From Phycisphaerales bacterium (GTDB taxonomy: Bacteria > Planctomycetota > Phycisphaerae > Tepidisphaerales > Tepidisphaeraceae): 10,632 bases of DNA. Numbering within the stretch: position 1 is the first letter of the stretch; the number at the start of each line of letters is the position of its first letter. The notes under the pieces were generated by a model. It saw nothing but the letters and a program-made list of their open reading frames with translations, was not told the DNA's origin and made no database searches. The position numbers and the translations under genes are program-made. The DNA lies in contig JAQGHJ010000653.1 of assembly GCA_028288905.1 (NCBI GenBank), positions 1 through 10,632 of the forward strand, read 5' to 3'. Of the stretch, positions 1 to 5,770 are shown piece by piece.

Positions 1-437
1 GGCGGCCCGGTCCGCCCGACGAGCCCCAGGCCGAGGAACGTGACCGGCAGCAGAAGGACGGCCAGCGCCGTCACCACCGTCCCGGTCCGCGGCAGCCCGA
101 GCTTGGCGTGGCACCACCGCCCGACCGCCCACGCGCCGGCCGTGTACCCGAGCAGGACGAGGTACTTCCAGGCCGGCGCCGACCCGTGCCAGTGCGCCCC
201 GACGAGCATCAGTGACGACGCCAGTAGGATGAACAGCCCGACGACGAGCAGCCATTTGATGTTGCGCGGCTGGAGGAACGCGTCCAACGCCCGCGACAGC
301 GCGCCGCCGCCGCCGCCCTCGCCCGCTACGTCGCAGTCCTCGCTACGAATAGCGCCGGGGTCTTCTTGGACCGGCAGGTCTCCATCCCCCAGATGGCTGA
401 GCGCGTTCGAGTCCCATCCCGCGTTGATGCTGCTCAT
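1..437 (-). CDS. Multi-spanning membrane protein, N-terminal part (cut by window edge)
   Basis: The frame is open from an ATG at 437 to the window edge, giving about 145 residues. A GGGAG ribosome binding site (plus-strand CTCCC, 446-450) lies 8 nt upstream, which supports this start. Residues 1-48 are polar and acidic and end in a Gly run (41-45); they look cytoplasmic and disordered. A short amphipathic stretch (ALSRALDAFLQPRNIKWLL) then leads into three hydrophobic segments at about 62-80, 92-108 and 120-140. The pattern of a charged N-terminus, an 'FLQPRNI' linker and repeated membrane spans recalls large uncharacterised planctomycete membrane proteins; that is family memory, not a domain hit. 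No catalytic motif is visible in this part and the function is unknown. It is divergent from the DUF899 gene, separated by about 670 bp. Confidence 0.7.
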   Translation of the reverse strand, partial: MSSINAGWDSNALSHLGDGDLPVQEDPGAIRSEDCDVAGEGGGGGALSRALDAFLQPRNIKWLLVVGLFILLASSLMLVGAHWHGSAPAWKYLVLLGYTAGAWAVGRWCHAKLGLPRTGTVVTALAVLLLPVTFLGLGLVGRTGP

Positions 438-1109
438 TGAGCCGTCTCCCGGTGTTCGGAGCGAAGGGTCGTCCGAACGGCCCAAAACAACCGGGGTGCC
501 AACCGCCACGATTGCGCCGGAAGAGCGGTAGCCTGCGCCCGGAGCTAGGGTTGCGCATTCGGGCCCGATTGCGATGTCGGGGGAAGTGCAGTGGTCTCGC
601 TGCAGGGTTCCGCAGGGGGAGAACTGCAGGGGCGGGCGAGGGGAAGCGGGAATGGAGCCGGCGAGTGAGGTGGGCTCCCGGTACCGACCCCGCCCGATGC
701 CCCGCCGCCTCAGTGCCGTCGCCGCCGGCCTCTCCCTCCTCGCCACCATCGCGGCGGCCGCGTTCTTCCTCCCGGCGGCATCGCCTACTGCGGCTCCAAA
801 GACTGGCCCTGCCCAGACGCCATCGGGGCGATGCGACTGCGGTGGGGTGAGTCGACCGCATTCGGCTCGTGCGTGCCCGACCAGCACTTGTTATATTCCA
901 TTAATAGAATATGATTGGCCAGCGCGGCACGTGCCGCGAAGACGCTCGACTCGTTCACGCAACCGCCGAGTCCGAGCGTCGACATGTTCTGAACGTGCTC
1001 GCACCCGCCGGGATGTCGGTCAGTAACGTCGTGGGCAGGCGCTGACCCGTTCGAGCAGGTGCCGAGCTATGCGAGCGTCAGCTCGATCCCCGAATTTTGG
1101 GAGTACCGG
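438..1109. other. Intergenic region without a convincing gene
   Basis: This is the spacer between two divergent genes. A plus-strand reading from ATG 697 begins like a signal peptide (MPRRLSAVAAGLSLLATIAA) and ends at 1026, but it has no ribosome binding site. After residue 35 it becomes Arg/Ser/Thr-rich in the way non-coding G+C-rich DNA translates, so I do not call it a gene. A short minus-strand reading (785-985) is equally unconvincing. The one clear structure is the A+T-rich island at 888-915, listed separately. The rest may hold decayed coding sequence, but I recognise no family. Confidence 0.5.
888..915 (+). promoter_or_regulatory. Candidate promoter with a 20-bp palindrome in its spacer
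   Basis: TTGTTA (888-893) and TATGAT (910-915) sit 16 bp apart, a fair sigma-70-type match. Nearly the whole spacer is the palindrome ATATTCCATTAATAGAATAT (893-912), in which 9 of 10 base pairs are symmetric; only C899/A906 breaks it. It is an isolated A+T island in G+C-rich DNA, about 195 bp upstream of the DUF899 start and in the same direction. A repressor bound there would cover both promoter hexamers. That it drives the DUF899 operon is inference. Confidence 0.4.
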
Positions 1110-1913
1110 ATGATGACCATGCGACCGACCGTTTCGCGGCAGACGTGGGTCGAGGCGCGCAAGGCGCTCCTCGTGAAGGAGAAGGAAAATACCCGCCAGC
1201 GCGACGAGCTGGCACGGCAACGGCGCGAGTTGCCGTGGATCAAGGTCGACGAGCACTACGTGTTCGACGGACCGCAGGGGAAGGTGGCGCTCGCCGACCT
1301 GTTCGGCACGCGCAGCCAGCTGCTCGTGTACCACTTCATGTTCGGCCCCGACTGGGCCGAGGGGTGCCCGAGTTGCTCGTTCGTGTCCGATCACCTCGAC
1401 GCGGCGACGGTGCACCTGGCGGCAAGGGACGTGTCGCTGGCGATGGTCTCCCGGGCGCCGCTCCCGAAGATCCAGGCATTCAAGGAGCGCATGGGCTGGC
1501 GGCTCCCGTGGGTCTCGTCGCACGGCAACTCGTTCAACCACGACTTCCACGTCCACTTCACGCCCGAAGAGCGGGCCGGGGGCGCCGTGTACCACAACTA
1601 CACGATGGAGGCCTTCCCCAGCGAAGAGGCACCCGGGGCGAGCGTCTTCTACAGGGACCCGATGGCCGGCGAGGTCTACCACACGTACTCCACGTTCGGC
1701 CGCGGGCTCGACGCGATGGTGGGGACGTACGTGCTGCTCGACCTGGTGCCCAAGGGGCGGGACGAGGACCAGTTGCCGTTCTCGATGCAATGGGTGCGGC
1801 ACCACGACCGCTACGCGAGCGGCGGGCTCTCGGACCCGGACAAGCCGTACTGGCCCAAGACGGCGGCCGCGGAAGGATCGCCGGCGTGCTGCGGATCAAA
1901 GGTGGGCCAATGA
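1110..1913 (+). CDS. DUF899 family protein (thioredoxin-like fold)
   Basis: The 267-residue product matches the DUF899 family along its whole length: an N-terminal helix with LLVKEKENTRQRDEL (about 20-34), RRELPWIKV (39-47), YVFDGPQGKVALADLF (50-65), then the signature HFMFGPDWAEGCPSCSF (75-91) with a CPSC motif at Cys86/Cys89. It continues with VSRAPLPKIQAFKERMGW and, near the C-terminus, LDLVPKGRDED and WVRHHDRY. The family is distantly thioredoxin/AhpC-like and its biochemical role is not established. The CPxC pair is where a redox-active or metal-binding site would lie. The C-terminus carries a second vicinal pair, Cys260-Cys261. The ATG at 1110 is chosen because GGGAG (1099-1103) lies 6 nt upstream; an upstream in-frame GTG at 1059 has no such site. 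The stop overlaps the start of the next gene (ATGA), so the two are probably translated together. Confidence 0.9.
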   Translation: MMTMRPTVSRQTWVEARKALLVKEKENTRQRDELARQRRELPWIKVDEHYVFDGPQGKVALADLFGTRSQLLVYHFMFGPDWAEGCPSCSFVSDHLDAATVHLAARDVSLAMVSRAPLPKIQAFKERMGWRLPWVSSHGNSFNHDFHVHFTPEERAGGAVYHNYTMEAFPSEEAPGASVFYRDPMAGEVYHTYSTFGRGLDAMVGTYVLLDLVPKGRDEDQLPFSMQWVRHHDRYASGGLSDPDKPYWPKTAAAEGSPACCGSKVGQ

Positions 1914-2200
1914 GCGGGCGTTCCTGCTGCCGGCGCGGCGCGGCGTTCGCCGGGTGGGCCGTCCCCGGGGCGACGCTCGCGCTGCTGCCCAAGTGCCCGG
2001 CCTGCGTGGCGGCGTACATCGCGGTCGCGACCGGCCTAGGCGTCTCGATCTCGACGGCGACGTACGTCCGCGCGTCGCTCGTGCTCGGCTCGGTCTCCGT
2101 CTTGGTGTTCGTTGCCGTGCAACGGGGCATCCGCTGGTCGACCGGGAGGCGAGGCCTACAACGGGTCGCGAGCTGTCTACAAGTAGCTTTTCGACGGTAA
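1910..2200 (+). CDS. Small two-helix membrane protein with Cys-Cys and CPxC motifs
   Basis: The product has 96 residues. Its ATG overlaps the DUF899 stop (ATGA), a sign of translational coupling. Cys6-Cys7 lie near the N-terminus. A hydrophobic segment (about 12-45) contains LLPKCPACVAAY, placing Cys29 and Cys32 inside or at the edge of the membrane. A second segment spans about 53-70, and the tail is basic. Vicinal cysteines plus a CxxC in the first helix of a two-helix protein recall small mercury carriers such as MerF and MerC. I recognise this only as a resemblance in layout, not as membership. Its job is probably tied to the DUF899 protein, either passing thiols/electrons or handling a metal. 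The codon choice stays G/C-rich up to the last 20 residues, which are less convincing and could be an eroded end. Confidence 0.75.
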   Translation: MSGRSCCRRGAAFAGWAVPGATLALLPKCPACVAAYIAVATGLGVSISTATYVRASLVLGSVSVLVFVAVQRGIRWSTGRRGLQRVASCLQVAFRR

Positions 2201-2221
2201 ACAGCGCGGGAGTGAGGAGAC

Positions 2222-2569
2222 GTGTCCGCCGTCGATGCGCGAACGCCGAAGGCTACGAACGCCGTTCGGAAGGCGTTCCCGGCCTTCGGCATGCCCGGCG
2301 CGAGTGCCCGCGAGGCGAGCCGCCGCCGCGGGCACGCGACCTCCCTCCAGAAGTTTGTGGAGGCGGCGGCCATCCTCCCCTCTGCGTCGGCTGCGGACGT
2401 GCCCGGGGCGAGGCCGTGCGGCGGCGCGGGGCCGCGGGCGGAGTCCCGAGCCAGTAGGCGGGGGCTCTCACCGGAGGACGTCCGGGACCTGAAGGAGACT
2501 GCCGGCGCGGCGCCGGAACTGCGGGCGCTCGCGGCGACCGCTGAGGAGCGCGGCCGGGCGGCGGCCTAG
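2222..2569 (+). CDS. Hypothetical protein, small
   Basis: This 115-residue reading begins at GTG 2222, with a GAGGAG just upstream at 2214-2219 (2 nt gap, closer than usual). The third codon position is G or C in most codons, as in the neighbouring real genes, and the last 35 residues (GLSPEDVRDLKETAGAAPEL onward) look like an ordinary helical protein. The N-terminal half has a patch (about 20-52) with helix-like character followed by a low-complexity Ala/Gly/Pro/Arg linker. I recognise no family. It starts 21 bp after the CPxC membrane protein gene and could be the third gene of that operon. Overlapping readings on both strands exist, so the call is moderate. Confidence 0.45.
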   Translation: MSAVDARTPKATNAVRKAFPAFGMPGASAREASRRRGHATSLQKFVEAAAILPSASAADVPGARPCGGAGPRAESRASRRGLSPEDVRDLKETAGAAPELRALAATAEERGRAAA

Positions 2570-3612
2570 ACGCTCGACGCCGAATACAGCCGAGCCTGTC
2601 GGCCCCCGAACTGATTCGACGTTAGGCGAGACGGGCTCCGAGGGTTCGGGGCGGACCGTCCGTCCTGCCACCTACCGCTTCCCCGGGGCCGACGCCGGCG
2701 GGCGGCCGGACAGGCGCAGCGTCCACAGCGCGTCGGCCGGGCCCAGGAGGGTGAGCCCGGCCCGCAGCGGGGGGTACCCGTAGCAGTACCCGCGGAGCCG
2801 GATCTCGTTCCATCCCTGGCGGAGGCGCAACGGCTTGTCCGCCCTCAGCACCCCGGCCTCTCCGGCCGCCGCGGCGAATGTCCCCGTGTCGACCCGTTCG
2901 CCGTTGAGCCAGAAGCCGACCTCGGCCATCCGGCTGGTGCGGAACGCGCAGTCGACGGTCACGTCCTGCGGCGCGTGGACCCAGGTCGCGGCGTACCACA
3001 GCTGCGCCCCGGTCCCGAACGTCAGGCGTGTATCGAGGTCGGCAATGGCGGCGGGCTTCCAGCGCGCCTCGCTGACCTTGGGCCAGTACCCCTGAAGCTG
3101 CGGGCCGGCGTAGGGGGCCGCGGGGTTTACCCCCTCGCCGTCCGGCGGGTACCGGGCGGCGTCGAAGAACCGCCGCGTCTCGGCCTTGTCCGGGCCGCCG
3201 TCCCAGTTGAATCGCTCAACGCCTGGCCCGCCGAACGGGCCGCACGTCATCCAGTTCTGCACGACCACGCCGCCGTCCAGCCCCTTGAATTCGGCCGGCG
3301 CCCACGACCCCGGGTACAGCCGGGCCTCGGTCGGCTCGTCGAACGTCTCGCGGCTGGCCGACCCGTCGCGGTTCGCCCACCAGAACTTGTTGTGCCCGCC
3401 GAGGGTGGCTTCGAAGTTGACGAACGTCCGCAGGCCGCCGGCCGGGGGCGGCAGCCGCGGGAACGCGGCGGCGGGCAGCGCCGCGGCGATCACGAACCCG
3501 TTCCCGTCCGGGTCGACGGCATACCCGAGCTCCGCCCCCGCGACCGGCGCGACGTGCGCGAACACGGCCGTGCCGACAGGCGTGGCGTACGTCATCGGAC
3601 GGGCCGTCGCCG

Positions 3613-3752
3613 GGTCGGGCCGGCCTTGCACAATAATTGCCATATTGTCGGTGTTGATAGCGGACCCAACGACGTTGGGTGCAGCGAGAACCCCGATGGG
3701 ACTGCCACAAAGTTGGTGAGCCAGCTTATTTTTGTGCAAGGCCGGTCGGGCC
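3613..3752. repeat. 9-bp target-site duplication around MITE copy 1
   Basis: GGTCGGGCC occurs at 3613-3621 and again at 3744-3752, directly abutting the two ends of the element at 3622-3743. The match is perfect. It lies in the CBM9-like remnant, where one copy of the 9 bp restores the frame. Confidence 0.9.
3622..3743 (-). mobile_element. MITE copy 1, 122 bp, IS5/IS903-like ends
   Basis: The element starts and ends with the 12-bp inverted repeat GGCCTTGCACAA and is flanked by a perfect 9-bp direct repeat. It matches copy 2 (3936-4057), in the opposite orientation, at 121 of 122 positions; the difference is T3637. Inside is the near-central palindrome ACCCAACGACGTTGGGT (3664-3680). It is too short for a transposase and must be moved in trans. 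The extended end GGCCTTGCACAATA resembles the IS903 end GGCTTTGTTGAATAAATC, and IS903-group elements make 9-bp duplications, so an IS5-family enzyme is the likely mover (inference). It interrupts the CBM9-like gene. Confidence 0.85.
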
Positions 3753-3926
3753 AGACGGGGTACAGGCCGAGCGCGACCGGCTTGAGCTTGTCCCCGTCGC
3801 GGAAGACGCCGAAAACGACCCGCGCGTCCCCCGGCCGGCCGCCCGCGGGCCCCGGCTTGGCCGTCCCGTCGGTCCGCCGTCGCGACGACCCGCATCCCAC
3901 CGGCCACGATCCGCCGGACCGCCTCT

Positions 3927-4066
3927 GCCCCGCTCGGCCTTGCACAAAAATAAGCTGGCTCACCAACTTTGTGGCAGTCCCATCGGGGTTCTCGCTGCAC
4001 CCAACGTCGTTGGGTCCGCTATCAACACCGACAATATGGCATTTATTGTGCAAGGCCGCCCCGCTC
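3927..4066. repeat. 9-bp target-site duplication around MITE copy 2
   Basis: GCCCCGCTC occurs at 3927-3935 and at 4058-4066, abutting the element at 3936-4057. The match is perfect and differs from the duplication of copy 1, so the two insertions were separate events. One copy of the 9 bp restores the receiver-domain frame (GLSGAEAVRRI). Confidence 0.9.
3936..4057 (+). mobile_element. MITE copy 2, 122 bp, inverted relative to copy 1
   Basis: It has the same 12-bp terminal inverted repeats, length and internal palindrome as copy 1 and differs from it at one base, which implies very recent spread. It sits in the response-regulator remnant, 192 bp from copy 1. The element has no stop codon in at least two frames on each strand, so it creates misleading long chimeric readings across the region. 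Because each copy keeps its own matched 9-bp duplication, the segment between them has not been left inverted by recombination between the two copies. Confidence 0.85.
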
Positions 4067-4266
4067 AAGCCCGGCATCACCATATCGCGGATAACCACGT
4101 CCGGTCGCAGGTCGGCCGCCAATGCCGCCGCGGCGGCCGCGTCGGCGGCTTCTCCCACCACCGCGATCCCGGCCTCGCGGGCCAACAGGCTGCGAAGGCC
4201 AGACCTAAACGGCGTGTAATCGTCGGCCACCACCACGCGAATCTTGTCTTGCACAGGGTTCCCCAT

Positions 4267-4550
4267 TCTCCCATGTACGACAATCGATTCGTTCAGGTTG
4301 GCGAATCAGGAAAAGGTGGAGCAAGGATTTACGAACCGGGGGATTGCCGGTGTCACAGGGTAGGTGGGATAGAAGTATACATTGACACCCGTCGCAAGAG
4401 GGGCTGGGGTCATGTGCTGCCACCCCGGCAGGTAGGAGGAGGGGGCGTCGTCTATCGAGGCGGCGGGTGTCTTGAAACCAGACCGCTGGAGCGGCAGATC
4501 GCGAAGGATCTTCGGCTGGACGTGAAGGTCCGACCCGCCGCACGCGAGAC
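4267..4550. other. Spacer with no recognised gene
   Basis: Two overlapping readings cross it (minus 4306-4605 and a plus-strand frame), but both have mixed third-position composition, no ribosome binding site and no familiar motif. It is somewhat less G+C-rich than the flanks. A perfect TTGACA at 4382-4387 has no matching -10 and faces no gene. The promoter of the receiver remnant, if still present, would lie here. Confidence 0.4.
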
Positions 4551-4796
4551 TTACATTGGTACGGGCCGGCCTCGCCGCGGAGCTGGCACCGGCATCGGTC
4601 GCCACGCGTCCACCCTCGGATCTACTGTGATTTCGTCGTCGTCGGCGTCGTACCAGCGGCCGGCGGACCGGCTTCCGAAGTACGTCACCCGTCGCCCGTC
4701 ATCGAACGCGACAGTGAGAAGCCCCGAAAAGACGCGAGCCGGGGGAAAGCTGGCCGGGTCGGAAGATACGTACGTCCAATCATCCATAGAGTACAT
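4551..4796 (-). CDS. Small DUF551-like hypothetical protein
   Basis: The reading ends at the stop at 4551. Starts at ATG 4796, ATG 4787 or GTG 4832 are all possible; none has a clear ribosome binding site, so the start is uncertain (78 to 93 residues). The core MDDWTYVSSDPASFPP, LLTVAFDDGRRVTYF, GRWYDADDDEITVDP and WRPMPVPAPRRGRP is consistent with the small DUF551-type fold: an opening Trp, a beta strand describing a value, GRWY, and a closing W.P.P. Members are short, often phage- or plasmid-borne, and have no known role. An A+T-rich stretch at 4862-4892 upstream could hold its promoter, but the hexamer matches are weak. It lies between two response-regulator genes on the same strand. Confidence 0.5.
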   Translation of the reverse strand: MYSMDDWTYVSSDPASFPPARVFSGLLTVAFDDGRRVTYFGSRSAGRWYDADDDEITVDPRVDAWRPMPVPAPRRGRPVPM

Positions 4797-4906
4797 CCGG
4801 CTGACGCACCGCGAGGTGGGCGTTGGACTCACTTCGAGCAGAACACGCTAGTAGAGAAGTGTGGTATTTACCGTAACAATTATCGACAAATCCGCGGCCC
4901 AAACCC

Positions 4907-5557
4907 CTAAGGGATTCCGCCCGCTTCGCCGCCATTAGTCGGCTCGCCTCTCACGGCCATCTGCGCCAGCTGCGTCGCGTTGGCAGCCCCCAGCTTTTTC
5001 TTAATTCGGCTCCGATACGTTTCCACAGTTTTCACGCTCTGACCGAGTGCGGCAGCGACGTCGCGGTTGGACAGGCCCTGCCCGATCAACAGGAACACCC
5101 GCCGTTCGGCCGGGGAGAGGGGATCGCCGGCTGACCGGACGGGGGGTTCCGGCGGTTCGGTAGAGACGTTGTCGGCGGTGGCCGCTCGGATCGCGGCGAT
5201 CAATTCGGCAGCGGGCTGAATGTGGGCGACGCAGGCGCTTGCCCCAGCCCGGCGGTAGGCGGCGGCGACTCCCGGGTGATCGTCGGCCACGAACGCGACG
5301 ACCCGGCACCCGGGGCAGTACAGGCGGACGTCGCGGACGAACTCACCGACACGGGGCCGGGCGAGGTCCGCCACGACGACGTCGGCCGGCCGGGCGGCCA
5401 GGGCTGCCAATGCCGCCCCGGGATCGGGCCCGTCCCAGATCACGGCGAGCCCGGGTTCGGCGGCGAGCAGGGCGCGCACCCCCGCCCGGACGACCGGACG
5501 GGCGTCGACGATAAGAATGCGTACCCGAGGCTCCCCCGCCGGTGGGCGTGCGGCCAA
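4907..5557 (-). CDS. LuxR/NarL-type response regulator with a degenerate receiver
   Basis: The C-terminal domain is a canonical GerE/LuxR helix-turn-helix: LSPAERRVFLLIGQGLSNRD, then VAAALGQSVKTVETYRSRIK and KKLGAANATQLAQMAV (about residues 147-200 of 216). The N-terminal domain has the receiver layout (VRILIVDARPVVRAGVRALL; ADVVVADLARP; CRVVAFVADDHPGVAAAYRR). The phospho-acceptor Asp64 is kept, but the second acidic residue is Ala19 (VDAR), the switch Thr/Ser is Val90 and the conserved Lys is His112. It may therefore signal without standard phosphorylation (inference). A TTG start at 5557 is chosen because GGAGGGG (5561-5567 on the complement) precedes it and it places the first strand near residue 12. 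The open frame extends to GTG 5695, but that start has no ribosome binding site and adds an Arg-rich tail. No histidine kinase is adjacent. Confidence 0.85.
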   Translation of the reverse strand: MAARPPAGEPRVRILIVDARPVVRAGVRALLAAEPGLAVIWDGPDPGAALAALAARPADVVVADLARPRVGEFVRDVRLYCPGCRVVAFVADDHPGVAAAYRRAGASACVAHIQPAAELIAAIRAATADNVSTEPPEPPVRSAGDPLSPAERRVFLLIGQGLSNRDVAAALGQSVKTVETYRSRIKKKLGAANATQLAQMAVRGEPTNGGEAGGIP

Positions 5558-5568
5558 TATCCCCTCCG

Positions 5569-5587
5569 TGGCCAAATAGGTTGGCCA
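5569..5587 (-). promoter_or_regulatory. Inverted repeat just upstream of the regulator's ribosome binding site
   Basis: TGGCCAA, 5 nt, TTGGCCA: two perfect 7-bp arms. It lies directly upstream of the proposed GGAGGGG and TTG start of the LuxR-type gene. It fits either an operator for a dimeric regulator (perhaps self-regulation) or an mRNA hairpin next to the ribosome binding site. Which one is open; it also speaks for the shorter start. Confidence 0.4.
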
Positions 5588-5604
5588 AGACGTGTCGGAC
5601 GACG

Positions 5605-5672
5605 TGATTGTGGCGGCGCGGCGGCGCTGCCGCAGGGTGCCGCCGACTGCCTTACCCGCCTGATTGTGGCGG
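5605..5672. repeat. Direct repeat TGATTGTGGCGG, two copies
   Basis: TGATTGTGGCGG occurs at 5605-5616 and 5661-5672, 56 bp apart start to start. Both lie in the upstream region of the LuxR-type regulator gene. They could be paired binding sites or chance in G+C-rich DNA. Confidence 0.3.
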
Positions 5673-5770
5673 GCTCGTGCTCGTCGACCCGCCACGGGCG
5701 GAAGCGTGCCGCAGCCCCCGACGCCCCAAAACCCGACAGCGCAGATGTAGTCGCCAGCCGGAGACTGCGT

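Larger units (their letters stand above)
2672..3880 (-). pseudogene. Truncated CBM9-like carbohydrate-binding protein, split by a MITE
   Basis: Coding-quality sequence on the minus strand ends at the stop at 2672. Reading from the junction near 3880: DARVVFGVFRDGDKLKPVAL, then YPVWPD, the MITE at 3622-3743, then ATARPMTYATPVGTAVFAHV, a Gly-rich beta region with LRTFVNFEATLGGHNKFWWA, SEARLYPGSWAP-like sequence, and a C-terminal beta-rich domain with AEVGFWLNGERVDTG and LRQGWNEIRLRGYCYGYPPL. The first half resembles the CBM9-like sugar-binding domains common in large secreted planctomycete proteins; the second half looks like a jelly-roll galactose-binding-like module. The usual N-terminal part and any signal peptide are missing: upstream, the frame runs straight into a response-regulator remnant. 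The MITE plus its duplicated target adds 131 bp and breaks the frame; removing it joins YPVWPD to PATARPM in frame. No start codon or ribosome binding site fits the remnant. Confidence 0.7.
3885..4266 (-). pseudogene. Response-regulator receiver domain remnant, split by a MITE, HTH lost
   Basis: From ATG 4266 the reading gives MGNPVQDKIRVVVADDYTPF, a typical receiver start with the acidic pair Asp15/Asp16. It continues through RSLLAREAGIAVVGEAADA to RPDVVIRDMVMPGLSG, with the phospho-acceptor Asp61. MITE copy 2 then interrupts it. Without the element and one 9-bp duplicate the frame continues as AEAVRRIVAGGMRVVATAD, the next helix and strand of the fold. Shortly after, near 3860-3890, the sequence changes to the CBM9-like gene in another frame. 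The conserved Lys, the end of the receiver and the expected LuxR-type DNA-binding domain are absent. The start has a poorly spaced GGGAG. A stable partial protein ending inside the MITE cannot be excluded, but it could not bind DNA. Confidence 0.75.

Noticed and set aside
697..1026. Reading that begins like a signal peptide (MPRRLSAVAAGLSLLATIAA)
   Set aside because: No ribosome binding site; the rest is Arg/Ser/Thr-rich without structure or known motif. The hydrophobic start is expected by chance from GCC/CTC-rich DNA.
3860..3926. AVRRIVAGGMRVVATAD resembles AVRRIVAAGCRAVSTTDT of GlpP (residues 173-190), suggesting a glpP fragment between the MITEs
   Set aside because: Removing MITE copy 2 and one 9-bp duplicate joins it exactly in frame to the receiver remnant (GLSGAEAVRRI), which is the expected position of the receiver's next helix. 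The likeness to GlpP is best explained by chance in Ala/Arg/Val-rich sequence.
3622..4057. The inverted repeat pair as a large transcription terminator or toxin-type hairpin
   Set aside because: The matched 9-bp target duplications and identical ends at each copy identify two independent transposon insertions. The 192-bp loop is decayed gene sequence.
4382..4387. Perfect TTGACA on the plus strand
   Set aside because: The bases 17 bp downstream (TGGGGT) are no -10 box and no plus-strand gene follows.
4306..4605. Minus-strand 99-codon open frame overlapping the DUF551-like gene
   Set aside because: Mixed third-position composition, no ribosome binding site, overlap with a better candidate and no recognisable family.
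3679..4851. Long plus-strand open frame (390 codons)
   Set aside because: It runs antisense through the remnants, one MITE and the DUF551-like gene, with Arg/Gly/Pro-rich translation typical of G+C-rich shadows.
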